DNA of 64,000 nt from Corynespora cassiicola (taxonomy: Eukaryota; Ascomycota; Dothideomycetes; Pleosporales; Corynesporascaceae). Within the stretch, counting starts at the first letter, position 1; each line of letters opens with the position of its first letter. A program made the position numbers and the translations under genes. This document shows, piece after piece, positions 10,772 to 22,170 of the stretch. The stretch lies in contig JAEUWY010000012.1 of the NCBI GenBank assembly GCA_022059125.1, forward strand, positions 868,001 to 932,000, written 5' to 3'. The notes beneath the pieces were generated by a model that saw only the letters and a list, made by a program, of their open reading frames with translations, had not been told where the DNA came from and did no database searches.

Positions 10772-12703
10772 CTTCCTCAGCTTTGCCGGTTGTGCAAGCA
10801 GATCAGTCCAGTCAGCAACACTACAATAATTTACGAGCCACACCATATACGAGATTCAGCAAATCGTGGATGCTGCATATGTCTAGTATTTTGGCGGGAC
10901 TTTGGTTCAGATATCTATGGAGAAGCGCCTCTGGTACAAGAGATTATCGAATTGATATGTCAAAAAGGTGCCCTTGAATTTAAGGGCAACTCGCATCATG
11001 GAGAGTGGAATATAAAATACGAAATTTACTCGTTACATGGCAAGTATGCTTCAAAGTATTTGCAGATTTCACTAATTGGTTAGGCGGTGACGAGACCAAT
11101 CGGCTGCGACCCATATACACACCCTGATCTCAGAATCTTCGAGGGAGCGCGTACAGAACTGGATATCCACGTGCAAATCTACGCACCCCCGGTGTAAGGT
11201 ACAGATTGCGATGATACCAGACTGGTTGATCGATATTACTGGCATACCTGCAATCGTCAGCACAATGGCATTTGATCATAGGGAGCCTTATGTGGTGCTG
11301 AGCCATGATGTGAAAAATCCTGGAACAGACATTTTACAATCTTTGATCGATTTCAAGAAGCTTCCCCAACCAGTTCCATGGAAGGCTCTCCCAAGGGTAT
11401 TCCAAGGCACAATACAGGCAACACTCACAATAGGGATTAAATATCTCTGGATAGCCGAGTTGTGTATTGGGCCTCTAGATCTACAAGACGATATCTTCAT
11501 GGGCAGACCCGAAGCTCGTTGTGAAGCGCACAAGTACGCATTGCTTACGCTCTCCGCCCTAGACGACATTATTATGGATCTGAAACACGAAGAGAGGAGA
11601 GAACCGTTAGCTACCGTCGGGAACCTATGCTTAAGGAAAGCCCCTCGCGGTTTCAAAAAGGAGATTCGAGCATCAGCCGTCGGTATGAGTGCTCAGTGCC
11701 TACAGGAACGTTTGGTAGCCACCAGGACGATTTACTTTGGTCGAGACGAGCTCTACTGGGAATGCAATGCGGTCTTTGCAAGAGAAGGCAGCAACCAAGA
11801 ACACACAATCACCAGCGAGGATATATGTGCACGGTGGAAGAGAATTTCAAAGCCACCGTAATCTTTGACCAGGATGGCGACCCAATCCCCAACGCCCTGA
11901 AGAAATGGTACCAACTCGTTCAAAGATACTCAACGCTCGAGACAAAGTCAGACGAGTGCTCCGAAAACCCGCTTCTGAACATCATGGGCGCCATCTACTC
12001 CTTCAACCATGTTCTAGGGGATATCATCGTTGGCCATTGTGAAAAAGACTTGCACTGTGGACTCCTCTGGTACCAAAACCCCACAGAAGACTGCAAAAGC
12101 TACTCTAAGATGCCGTCATGGACGTGGGCATCCCGGAGAGGCCCCATCAGCATGCCTCCGAGTGCAGAGTCCATGCCTTATACGCGGTCAGACGCCATCC
12201 AAGCAAATGCCGTGGATTTCTTCTCCGTTCCGGGTAGCCCAGACAACGTTTTCTCGAGTTTAGTAGATGCAAAGCTTGTCCTCGAGGGCCATTCCCTGCA
12301 CGTCAGGTGTGACCCAATCGTCAGTGCGTGCAAAGGTGACGTCCGCAAGTCTGGCTGGGATCACTCTGTTCCCGTGCAAATTTTCGAAAATGGAGGTGAG
12401 TTGATTGGAACGGGGTACTTGGACGGCGTTTTCGAGGCCTTGCCGTTCTCTCAGGCCGAGTGTGTCTCGCAGTCGGCTGGCTGGTCCGCAAATTTGGTTG
12501 CTCTGGCTATCTGCCAGCGTGTCGATCCTGCCATGGGTGGTACACCGATTACATATTTTCTCCTCATCGCGACGGATCCGGAGGATGGAGGCTCTGTCTG
12601 GAGGCGTGCTGGGGTTGGGTGTACGATGGATCCAGCAGCCGGATCTATCGAGAAGACGGGTGCTTTTAAACTCGGGGCGGAGATCATGTTTGACATGTCA
12701 TAA
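10772..12703 (+). pseudogene. HET (heterokaryon incompatibility)-like gene, probably frameshifted
   Basis: Family-like sequence continues through several frames. Segment A (about 10772-11083) reads LCRLCKQISPV...HHIRDSANRGCCICLVFWRDF, like the cysteine-rich start of HET proteins. Segment B (about 11044-11120) reads FKVFADFTNWLGGDE. Segment C (11091-11861) reads RERVQNWISTCKSTHPRC, MIPDWLIDI, PYVVLSHD, YLWIAELCIG and LYFGRDELYWEC-like text. Segment D (to 12703) reads WYQLVQRYST, then KDLHCGLLWY and SMPSWTWASRRGPI-like text and carries the C-terminal part. The hallmark HET motifs are eroded (LSHDVKNPG for LSYCWG; AELCIG for DSLCI). No ATG is seen for segment A. Weak introns could join some segments (for example 11772-11815), so a strange but live gene cannot be excluded. 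Intact family members act in non-self recognition. Confidence 0.6.
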
Positions 12704-13139
12704 GTTCAAGGTTGCATTGCACACAGCTTCGTCGTGAATGTGCGATAGGCCGACAAAAGAAAGCCAGCGAAGCCAGCATGCATGCATCAGACAAAGAGCA
12801 AGATTGGGAATAAGTAATGTTTTGATTTCCCCATCGAACGCCAGCCACAGCCCCTTTGGCCTATCCATTCCCATCCCCCGACCGTAGACCAGGCAACGAC
12901 GCCGAATATGTAGGTATATGATCGCTAGATATACAGTCATGGCCGTCCGTCATAAAGGAAAAGAAGTTGTTGTTGTTGTTGTTGTGTTTTTCTCGTCAAT
13001 GTACCGATACCCTTTTTGGATCCATGTAGAAGGTAGCAATAGTACAGAAGCGTCAGTTACCAAAATGCTTGTCATAAACTCCGATATAAACCCCCCCGAT
13101 TTTCCCCCGGGCCGACGGCGGCAACATCTACAGGCGCGG
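12704..13139. other. intergenic with a GTT microsatellite
   Basis: Convergent spacer between the HET-like remnant and the bZIP gene. Contains about seven GTT units at 12966-12986. Otherwise nothing recognised. Confidence 0.6.
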
Positions 13140-14954
13140 CTATCGGCCCTCTTTGATTTTCACTGCATCTCCCAGGGCAGGGAACTTGCTCCGGAAAGCG
13201 GGGCCCAGGCTCCAGTTGTTTAGGTTCCGGAGGTGACTCTCGAATGCAGGGTTGATGAAGTATTGGTCGTCTTCGTGGTGTAGGCCGTTGACGGTCCCTG
13301 GTGTGCTGACGACGTTTTGGGGCGTCGGCGGTGCGGGTGGAGATCCTGCATGCACGGCTGTGGAGTAAGGGCTAGAAGCCTGGATGGAGGAGGTGGATGA
13401 CATGGCGGAGGACTGGACCTTGGATGCCAGCAAGAGGCAGTCGCGCGTCTGATAAGGCCAATTCAATGACACAGTGGTTGTGAAGGGGATAAAGAACGTG
13501 TCAAAAGAAGTGAAGGGCTGATTAGTTATCAGCTTGTCACGTAGACGGGGCCTGGTGGAGTCAGCCAGGGTGCGCAGGCAGCAGACAATGCAAGAGGGTT
13601 GGCTTACCATGGAAGGTGATCCATCCAGCAAGGGTGTGGAATGAACAGCTGAGAAGCTCGTGGAGTCACCCACTCTGGCAGTCTATCGTAATTCTCTGGC
13701 GTCGGGTTGATTTGCCAGCGCATAACTAGAGAAGTGAGTCTAGTGCTTTGTTTGAGACGGGGAGTCTTGGAGTATATCTTACCTAGGTACATGATGTAGA
13801 CTATGGCAACCTGCTCCGGAAGGCCACAGATGTCAGGAAAGGTCTTGAGGATGTCTGTGAACAGCTTGGACAGGGGGTGGGCCTCGACAAGACGGTCTGG
13901 ACACACGAAAGGGGTGAAGTTGGGATACAGAGGCCCGACCAGCGTCTCCACGGGCACGCCCTCAGATGCACGAGCTTGAGTGCCGGAGAGGAACTCGAGC
14001 ATGATGACATCTAGCGGGCACGTGGGCGGAATGTTTCGAGGCAGCGTGAGGTGCGGGACCAGAGAGGGCGCATGCTGGGTCTGCATCACACTGCCGGCAT
14101 TGGTCGTGGGTGGGTGCTGGGGCGGAAGCAGGCTCGGGTCCACGGACCGCCTCTGGCCATTGTCGGTAAGGAGGAAGTCGACTCCCAGCCGCTCGTCTAG
14201 AGGCACGTCGGACGGCATGTGTGGAGAATGATCGTCGTCCGGGACATCTACCGACCAGCGGCGCACGTGGCTGGCGGGCGCATCGCCAGGGTATAGCCAG
14301 GCGCGTGCGGCATCGTGCGAGCTTGGCGAGTGCACGCCATTCTGGGCTGAGGCGGCGATGTCGCGCAGGGTCGGGTGGAGGTGTTGTTGCTGCTGCTGGG
14401 GCGGCGGCTGGTGCTGTTCGGCGGGGTGCGAGGTGGGATGGCGCTGTGGTTGTACGGGGACAGGAACAGAAAGAGGCGACCGCTCAGCAGCCGCGGCCAA
14501 TTCTGTACGTGTGTAAGCATCGTCTTACGGTCTCCGGCCTCGACGTCCATGGCTGGGGAAGCGTACCGTTCAGCCCGCCCGCGGCGCGCAAGATGGGCTG
14601 GATGATGGCCACAACCGACTCGAGACGCTTGCGGATGTCTGCATTCTCGGCCTGGACCGCCTCCTTCTCCCTCAGTACAATTTGCAGGTCGTGGTAGGGC
14701 TGCTGGCTCTCGAGCTCCTCGATGCGATGGTTTAGCCGGTCGATCTGGTTCTTCGTCCGTTCGCGAATCGCACGCTGAGCTTCGCGATCGTTGGCACGCT
14801 TCCGGGCGAGCTGTTCAGGAGTGAGGTTGGCGACGCCGCGCGAAGACGCGCCCCCGGTGCGACGCTTCTTGGGCGCGGGTTCCTGGCCGAAATAGGCATC
14901 CTGGGGAGTGTCAGTGCCTCCGTCGCCGTCGTTGGAGGACGATGCCCCGGCCAT
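13140..14954 (-). CDS. bZIP transcription factor with DUF3425 C-terminal domain
   Basis: Four exons: 14567-14954, 13783-14502, 13608-13725 and 13140-13551, with introns 14503-14566 (gtacgc), 13726-13782 (gtaaga) and 13552-13607 (gtaagc); 545 residues. A KKRR cluster near residue 29 may be a nuclear localisation signal. The basic region RKRANDREAQRAIRERTK spans 51-68 and a leucine-zipper-like coiled coil follows to about 110. A Gln/Pro/His-rich linker leads to the DUF3425 domain, recognised by LDVIMLEFL, LYPNFTPFV, HPLSKLFTDIL and the RWQI-PTPENYDRLPEW block. Such proteins are fungal nuclear regulators, often of stress or secondary metabolism; the targets here are unknown. It is divergent from the alpha/beta hydrolase gene with a 283-bp shared promoter. 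Confidence 0.93.
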
Positions 14955-15054
14955 TCTAATAGACCCGTCTGGGGCAAATTCCTGGGGTTGCAGGATGCAC
15001 GACTCTGACCGGCAGCAAATGCAAGTCGCCGCGAGTCATGCTTGTAGCTCCCGT

Positions 15055-15060
15055 CACGTG
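15055..15060. promoter_or_regulatory. CACGTG in the bZIP/hydrolase divergent promoter
   Basis: Perfect CACGTG (context gtCACGTGca) in the 283-bp region between the two start codons. CACGTG is a bHLH core and also contains ACGT, the core of many plant and fungal bZIP sites. Role inferred. Confidence 0.35.
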
Positions 15061-15237
15061 CACTCCTGCGGGGAACGACTCGCCTACTTCGATCCTCCCC
15101 GGGTACGGACTTCCAGGCAACCCGCTCCTCGTATTCCGCGCGCTACGAGTCCCTGCAGGAATGCCTCTATTTACGCGGCCTGCGGGCCCCTCCCACCTTC
15201 TCTGCTCTCCTACCAGTTTGCTTCTCCAGTGTACATC

Positions 15238-16458
15238 ATGGCCGACGACGCGCAGGTCAGCAAGCTCGGCATTGCGTCGGCTGTCTTGAAAGCAGGTAGG
15301 TCTACCATCCAATCGTCGTCCTCGACTCCCAACAAGGTCATATTCCCCGATTGGCCTGCTGATGTTCGGAAGTCCTCTCCGCGTCGGCGCGCATGTGGAC
15401 GTCCCCCTTCAAGGGCGAGAACGGAGCTCCCAACTACTACAAGGATGTCATCTTCGCCATGAGCAGAGCGCAGTTGGGGGGGCTCGACCTTGCACAGGAT
15501 AGGTTTATGAGCACCCCGACCACCACCACCTATCTCAACTTTGCAAAAGCAAAGGGGTTTGCCCCTGAGAGCATCACATTGCCGAGCGGCACGCAGGCAC
15601 ACTGGATTGGCAGTAAAGATGCAAAAAAGGTCATCCTGTGGTTCCATGGTACGCAGCATGAACCCACTACGTCTACCATTGATCTCCAAACTGACCTCCA
15701 AAGGCGGCGGCTATGTCATGCCAGCCACCGCGCAGCACATGCAGTGGCTCTATGATTTGAAGGACGAGCTGATCGCCGAAAACTCGGACACTGCCGCCCT
15801 CATCCTTGCTTACGATGTAGCTCCCGAGCAAAAATATCCGACCCAATTGGGGCAAGCCATTGAGACCATCCGGTACCTCGTCGAGATCGAAGGCCGCAGC
15901 CCATCAACCATCACAATTGGCGGCGACTCCGCGGGCGGCAATCTCGCCATTGGTGTCATGGCCCACCTCGCCCACCCCCATCCGAACATCCCAGCACTAA
16001 CCCTGCCAGCCAAGCTCCACGCCGCAATCCTAATCTCACCCTGGGTCTCGTTCAATACCAACACCCCGGCCTACAAGACCAACGCCGAAAAGGACATGTT
16101 CGACGCGAGACCCCTGATCAGATGGTCCACTGCCTTTCTCGGCACCGACGCTCCCTATGCGGGCGACTTTTATAACGAGCCCGTCCTGGCTCCTGCAAAC
16201 TTCTGGGAAGAAGTTTCCCATGTCATTGACGAGGTGCTCGTCTGGGGTGGCGCCAATGAAATTCTTGTCGATGGTATCCGGGAATTTGCCAAGCGCTTCA
16301 CCGAAGGATTTGGCGGCAAAGGCGGCAAAGTGACTACAGTGATTACGAGCAAAGCAGCCCATATCGAGCCCATTGCCGAGAGGATAGTGGGGTACAAGGG
16401 AGATAGTGGATCAGGTAGTCAGATTGTTATTATGGATTGGGCCAAGGCAAGGCTGTAG
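15238..16458 (+). CDS. alpha/beta hydrolase, hormone-sensitive-lipase-like family
   Basis: Three exons: 15238-15295, 15373-15648 and 15704-16458, introns 15296-15372 (gtaggt...gaag) and 15649-15703 (gtacgc...aaag); 362 residues. The oxyanion-hole motif HGGGY is at about 111-115, split by the second intron. The nucleophile elbow GGDSAGGN places Ser at about 187, and a late histidine sits in KAAHIEPIAE. These are the marks of HSL-type (carboxyl)esterases, which hydrolyse short acyl esters. There is no signal peptide; a weakly hydrophobic N-terminus precedes the SPFKGENGAPNYYKDVIF block. Substrate unknown. The first acceptor (ggaag) is the least certain splice. It shares a promoter with the bZIP gene, so co-regulation is possible. 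Confidence 0.88.
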
Positions 16459-18066
16459 TATGATTGTACAGTCCTTTCCCCGGCTCGGATGTCCAGCACA
16501 ACACAGCCTTTTTAAATCGGAAGATCTAGTTATGGAGCTGACAGAGCATTAAGCGGCTGCTAGAAAAAAAAAAAGGGGGGGGGTAAACATCCGAGCTAGG
16601 GGAGGCCTGTATCTCTCAACCTGTGCGGTGATGAATCAGAAATGGGAAATCATAAGCCTTTATTTGCAAATCATGATATCAAGACCTGAATACTGACCCG
16701 GAACCATTGAATGAAAATTTAATTATTGGACTACTCCCAAAACCAAAGGACGGTATGAACTCAATAATGACAACTTTCTATGCTGACCCTTCTCCACTGC
16801 TTTCAACATGCGTCCTAATACAATATACAGCTCATTTTTGGAAGCTTTTGATGGTAACATTTTAGCCATACTCGTTTAAGAAAAGACCACGCATAAATAT
16901 TGCTTTAGTACTCCGTAGACATTGACTGAAAACATGGCATATGACTTTTCTAACTCCTATACGGAGCCTACCAACAACATATGAGCAACTCAAAGAATAT
17001 CTTGTGTTTAATAATATCCGATATCTCTCAGTCTTGGCCTCCGAAATTTGGCTTCTTTGCAATGGCATCATATATTGGGCGCCGTTGGTTTTTTTATACC
17101 GTTGCTTTCAGCTGTATCGATCTTCCTTTAGTCATAGATGATACCCCATAGCATCTAGCATGCTGCTTCCAGTTTTCTCCCCATATCTCGGTTTTCGGTT
17201 TGATTTCGAGTCTCTCCAAAAGCACATGAATAAGAATGGCATTGTCAGTCTTTGGACAACTCGCGTGCAAAGATGTAGGGGCTTCAACTAGATCTCTAGA
17301 TTCACAAAATTGCATTTCTGGTTTGGATCGTGTTTTAGCACTAGAACAGTTCCTTGGACAACTTCAAGCGCCCATCTGGCCAACTACGGATTGTTTTAAA
17401 GCATAGCCATGTGCCCTCAACCCGTTTTCTTTTTTGTGGGAAAAGAAGAGGAAGCCATTGTTTTACATGGCCTGTCCATTATTTTCATGACTTGAGCGGC
17501 ACATTTTATGCAACAGACAGCCGCGAGTATCTTGATCAAGTCTATTCGCTCATTATAACTGAGTTTGAGTTGAGCCAAACCATCATTTTATACCTCTGAA
17601 ACTACTCTCAGACCGCTAGGACAGACATACATCTTCCTTGGGTCTTTTTTCGTGCAGCTCGAGGCTTAACACATGGTTTATCCTATCTTGGTTTTATAAA
17701 GAGAAACTTCCTTCTGAGATTTTAAAGAAATTTTCTTTAGACATCAATTCAACCTTTTCGACCTTTGTTTTTTAGGAAGCTGGAGGACACAAGTGGCTTC
17801 CGTGTGAAGTAAAAAAAACGAATATTTATAGCCACCTAGGGCAATATAACTTTGCAGTCTCTAGCATAATGTTCAAATTGAGTCCATGTGCTGCTGCCTG
17901 TGTCAAAATTGACATCTCAGACTGCATGTCACTAAGTTGCCGCCATCATTGATGATCACCACCACCACAACTCCATAACCCAAGCATGTCAAAAAAGGAG
18001 GAAAAGTATTAGATTTTAACCATATACAATCAAATAAGGACATGACCCGTTACCCATCAATCAAAG
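16459..18066. other. AT-rich gene-free stretch
   Basis: Clearly richer in A and T than flanking DNA, with no open frame over about 80 codons that looks coding. There is a poly-A/poly-G junction at 16563-16582 and an inverted CTCCGTA / TACGGAG pair at 16911-16917 and 16960-16966. It may be an old degraded repeat, but no family is recognisable. Confidence 0.45.
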
Positions 18067-19945
18067 TTACCCTCTGAACCCTTCCGCCAACCCCGCCAGC
18101 CAAACTCCCGCAGCATACGCGCCAGGATCCGGAATCTGACTCCTCTCCGCCCCCATATCATCACCCACATACGTCGCACGCCCAAACTTGGCCTTCATAT
18201 TCTTCGTATCATCTGCCTTCTGTTGCGCGACCTTGACCGCCTGCTCGAGATCCTTGGTCTCGGCCAGCGCATTGATGAACGGGATGAGCACATCCATAAC
18301 CGTCCTATCGCCCTCACGAGCCGAAGTATAGTTCTTCAAATTCTCGAGCGCCTTGAGGGCCGAGTCGGAGAGCGTGGAGATGTCGAGCGGCTGCGAGGCC
18401 TTGATCGTGGCGTCGGCGAGGGCGTTTGTGAAGGCCGTGGCGAGGATGGAGAGGATGGCGCCGAGGGAGCCGCCGACGTCTTCGACGTTCTCGCCGATGC
18501 TTTCGAGGAGCGGGATCAGTGGGGGTGGGTTGGAGCCGAGCGAGTTGATGTTGGAGAGGATGGATTTGCAGACTCCGGCGACGGCTTCGCCGCAGTCGCC
18601 GTCACCCATCTGGAGGTCGTATTGTGTGATTGTGGGCTCGGCTTTGAGGCCGGCGTTGCATGCTTTTTGGAGAGCGGGGATGAGGGATGCGGGTGTTGCA
18701 GGTCCCTTGTTGGCGTGATCTGTGTTGGCAGCAGCAGCGTGTGCCTTCTCGCGGAGGGCCTCGGTCTCCTTGGAGATTTGTACGGGCACAAAGTTGTTCT
18801 TTGGCCATGTAGGTGCGTTGGTTGGGTGGTCGAGGAGCTCGATGACCTCTGCGTCGCTCACGCCCATCGACTTGGCCATGCCCGACATGTTGCCCAGTGT
18901 TATCGAGAAACCCTGGCCGTTCAGAGAGGTTTCCAAAATGCCCGCGTAGATGCGCGAGGGCACAATCTTCCAGTCGCGCTTCAGCAATATGAGGGTAATG
19001 TTCACAAGAGCGTCGAATTCGAGGTGGGAGAGCCCACCAAAGTTGTTGGCTAAAAGCACAACCTCGTCCTCGGGCTTGAACTCGACAAAAGCGCGGTCCG
19101 AATCGTTGGGATCGAGGAGGTACTTGAGCATTTCATTGACGATGTCTTCCGCGGAGGGCATTGGGGAGATTGTTCGGAGACCCTATTCGATCATGAGCTT
19201 TGGTATACTCTGGCGTGCGTTCACAGACTTACAGGCTCATTGTGGATGCCCATTCCCACGACGACAGCGCCATCTGGAATGTGTTCAAAAGCCTCTCTAC
19301 CAGGAACATGGCAGTGGTCCAAACTTGCGCCAATTGTGACCAACTGTGAGTTGCCCAGCTCTCCAATCTGTCGACACCTTTCAAAGGCCCAGTTCTTTGC
19401 CGATGCAGCGCCAATTAGCTTGATAACTGATCGGTGTCAGCGAAGTTTGCACTACTTCTCGAACACGACTTACCCAAAAGGTTTCCAGCCAGACCTCTTC
19501 GTCCAACCTTTTCACTCTTCTTCCTGCCAAGAGAGGCATCCTCGGCCATGCACACAACATCGACCTTGTATCCCAGCGCCTGACCCTTCTCCCTCGCAAG
19601 TCCAAAATGCAGCATATCACCAGTGTAGTTTGTGATGCACAAAATCACACCTTCATTGCTGGGGACGTTGCGAATGCCCGCCATGATCTGCTTGGTGCTC
19701 GGCGACGCAAAGATATCTCCGCATACAGCCGCGGAAAGCATACCGTCACCCACAAAACCGGACCACGCGGGCTCGTGGCCGGAACCACCTCCCGATATCA
19801 CGGTGACTTGGTTGGGAGGGTGTGTTCGGGAATAAACGACACGGTTGGCCTCGTCGAGGCCCATGTGCGAGTTGCGCGTTACGAGGGAGTTGAGCATGTG
19901 CACAACCACGCCCTCTGGGCTAGAAAAGAAGTGTTTCCGCGACAT
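18067..19945 (-). CDS. DAK1: dihydroxyacetone kinase (DhaK-DhaL fusion)
   Basis: Three exons: 19474-19945, 19233-19426 and 18067-19182, introns 19427-19473 and 19183-19232 (both gtaagt); 593 residues. It phosphorylates dihydroxyacetone with ATP, detoxifying it and feeding glycolysis, in the cytosol. The N-terminal DhaK domain has SGGGSGHEP (52-59), TNYTGDMLHFGLA and GMGIHNEPG with His219, the residue expected to hold the substrate covalently. The C-terminal DhaL domain has the MGDGDCGE metal and nucleotide motif (about 414-421), VGGSLGAIL and GDRTVMDVLIP. The domain order and length match fungal Dak proteins. ATG at 19945 is used since the upstream extension starts only with TTG. Confidence 0.96.
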
Positions 19946-20927
19946 GGCGATAGAAAATCGAGTCTGAAACGCGCTGGACAAAGGTATAGTCGGCTTGAAT
20001 CAAACCAAGCTCACGAAATTATGGTATCTCGGTAGATGTGAAGTATCTATACACGGTCAGTAGCTGGCCCGCTGCATTCACGGCCCACAGCTTCATCATG
20101 ACGAGGCTCACCTTGACAAACAACTCGGTGCAATATTGCTACGCACTCTCCACTCAAACCCACTTTTTAAAAAAAGCCAAATAACTAGAATAAGCCCCCC
20201 AAGGGCAGACGCGCGCCCGTTTATAAAGCTCCCCGCCTGCCCCGCCTTGATCAACCGCCCCGCCATTGAGGGGGTGCGCGTTCCCTTGCAACCCACAGAA
20301 CGCGCTCTCGACCACAGCCGGGAATTGACCCGTCACGACGCCTCTGGGCCCGAGATACTTGATGCGGGATGGTGAATTGCTTATTGTTTTGAGGATCGTG
20401 ACCTGACCAGCCGGGACTTCCTCTTTGGGACTTCCGCGCTGTTTAGCCACTTGGGCGCTTTGGCTCAGGGAGAGTGCTCGCATCGGCGCCGGCCCCGATG
20501 GGGACAAACCTGGGCTCGTCACGAGGCCAAAGGCACCACCATTATCCGCCTGTATGCCGTCTCGTGCTTCCAGAAGGGTCTGGACGGTGTTGTTGGGTCA
20601 AATTTGAGCTTGGAAATAGTGGACTGGCCCTCTCATTTATAGAAATACTAGGCTGTCGGAACTGCTGCATGTTGGTCCTCGCTTCGAGCTCCAGCATTGC
20701 CAATCCCATATGCTCCATATATTCAAGTCTCTCCTCACTGTACGGAAGCTCCCAAATTGGGCTTTCCTACGATAGAGCGTCGGCCGATCAGTCTTGCGTA
20801 AACCTTGGACCAGGGTGAGACCCGAAGATGTGCCTAACCGTCTCAAAATCTCAAAGACTCTGGACGCAAAGGACCGTACTACTCCCAATATGTACAACGA
20901 ATTGGGGAGCCCGCATCTTCATATCCC
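19946..20927. other. intergenic upstream of DAK
   Basis: About 980 bp between DAK and the end of GPI11. Short open frames on both strands look random. No gene or repeat recognised. Confidence 0.55.
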
Positions 20928-21730
20928 CTAGTCCAGCATGATCTTCTTTCCCTTCAATAGTGTACCCCCAACCAATTTTCCCACCGCGAATCCAATGTAA
21001 GCCCCAGTAACGATGGTGACGGGCCATTTCTGCCACTCGCGATCCCAGTCCAAAGGAATCGGCACGGCACCCAACCATGCACCCACAACGGTTCCAATCA
21101 AGCCGCCGTAAACCTCGTCGATGGGCAACAGCAAGGCAACTGCCTCTCTCCAGGTCTCGCCATCAACGCCGTGTACATACACCAGAGGTAGTGTTCCGAG
21201 AAGCGAAATGTGTGCGCCGCAGAGGAGCGTGTGTGGGTGATGGGTCGTAATGGGTGCGCCGAAGAGAATGAGGGTGGCTGTGAGGAGAGGAGTCGCGGCG
21301 ATGGTGGCGAGGAGGAGAGAGAGGAAGGCAGGCTGTTTGTGACTAGATCAGCATGGTGTCCCGTGCATGAAGTGCAAATGTCGTAGGGGAGGGAGTAGCT
21401 TACGATGACCTTGCTGTTGACTCCGCTCTCCAGCTTCCCTGGGGTAGGCTTCTTTTTCTCGCCAGGCTTCTTCTTCTCCTGTGCGTTGCTTCCGCCTGTC
21501 GGTGGGAGACATATCGCTACATATGCTATTTGTAGAAAGCTCAAAGGGATGAGCGAGCTGGTGAGAGCCGAGACGGGGTCCGCGACAATGGCCGAGAATC
21601 TGAATACGTAGAAGGAAAGCACTAGAATAGGGTGTATGTGTGTGTAAAACTTTGCCGTATCGTTATTGAGTATATCAATTGGCATCGGCGGCGTCCTGGC
21701 CTTTGCTGGAGCGGGGATTGCTGTCGCCAT
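20928..21730 (-). CDS. GPI11: GPI-anchor biosynthesis protein 11 (PIG-F family)
   Basis: Two exons, 21404-21730 and 20928-21332, intron 21333-21403 (gtaagc...aacag); 243 residues. The protein is strongly hydrophobic, with about six membrane segments, a KKKPGEKKKPTPGK cytosolic loop after the second, and the conserved GAWLGAVPIPLDWDREWQKWPV block near the end, which is diagnostic for PIG-F/Gpi11. With GPI7 or GPI13 partners it helps transfer phosphoethanolamine to GPI mannoses in the ER membrane. It ends GKKIMLD, a lysine-containing tail. The ATG at 21730 starts MATAIPAPAKART; the longer in-frame extension has only a TTG. Confidence 0.94.
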
Positions 21731-22170
21731 TGGGATGGAAAGGGAGGGACGGAGACTCGGAGGTCTGTGGAGTCGGGGCAGGGAAGAGATTGCAAAGAAA
21801 GGTCTACTCAGGTTGAGCAATCATCGAGGTGACGTCGACAAAAGAAAAGCTGGTGGCACGAATGTCGTGGTGGTGTCGGGAGCTGCTCTGCGCGCGAAAA
21901 CGTCGCGACTTTCGACGTTCGGCATCTGTGGCGGTGCAGCTTTTTGGCGTTTGAGCACCCTGACGAACACCACTTGTCAATGTCGCCATTTAGGAAATAT
22001 GATCATTCATTTCCTTGTTTCATATATGTAGACATTTTCTCAGGCTTCGATGGCTTTTTAGTTCATTTCCACTCGTGAACGTTCCTCGTAACCATTGCTG
22101 CGTTGCTGCGCCACATATGCGCGCCACAGCCGTCTTCCCCACAAGCTTGGAAGTCTGTGCAAAAGCCTAC
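21731..22170. other. intergenic between GPI11 and translin
   Basis: Upstream region of GPI11 and 3' end of translin. Nothing else seen. Confidence 0.55.

Noticed and set aside
11772..11815. Possible 44-nt intron (gtcttt...accag) joining HET-like segments C and D
   Set aside because: It fixes the frame, but the donor is far from consensus and there is no branch site; not accepted as firm, and it would not repair the earlier shifts.
18223..19053. 276-codon plus-strand frame over DAK
   Set aside because: Antisense of the DhaL-coding exon, which has strong codon bias that keeps the opposite frame open.
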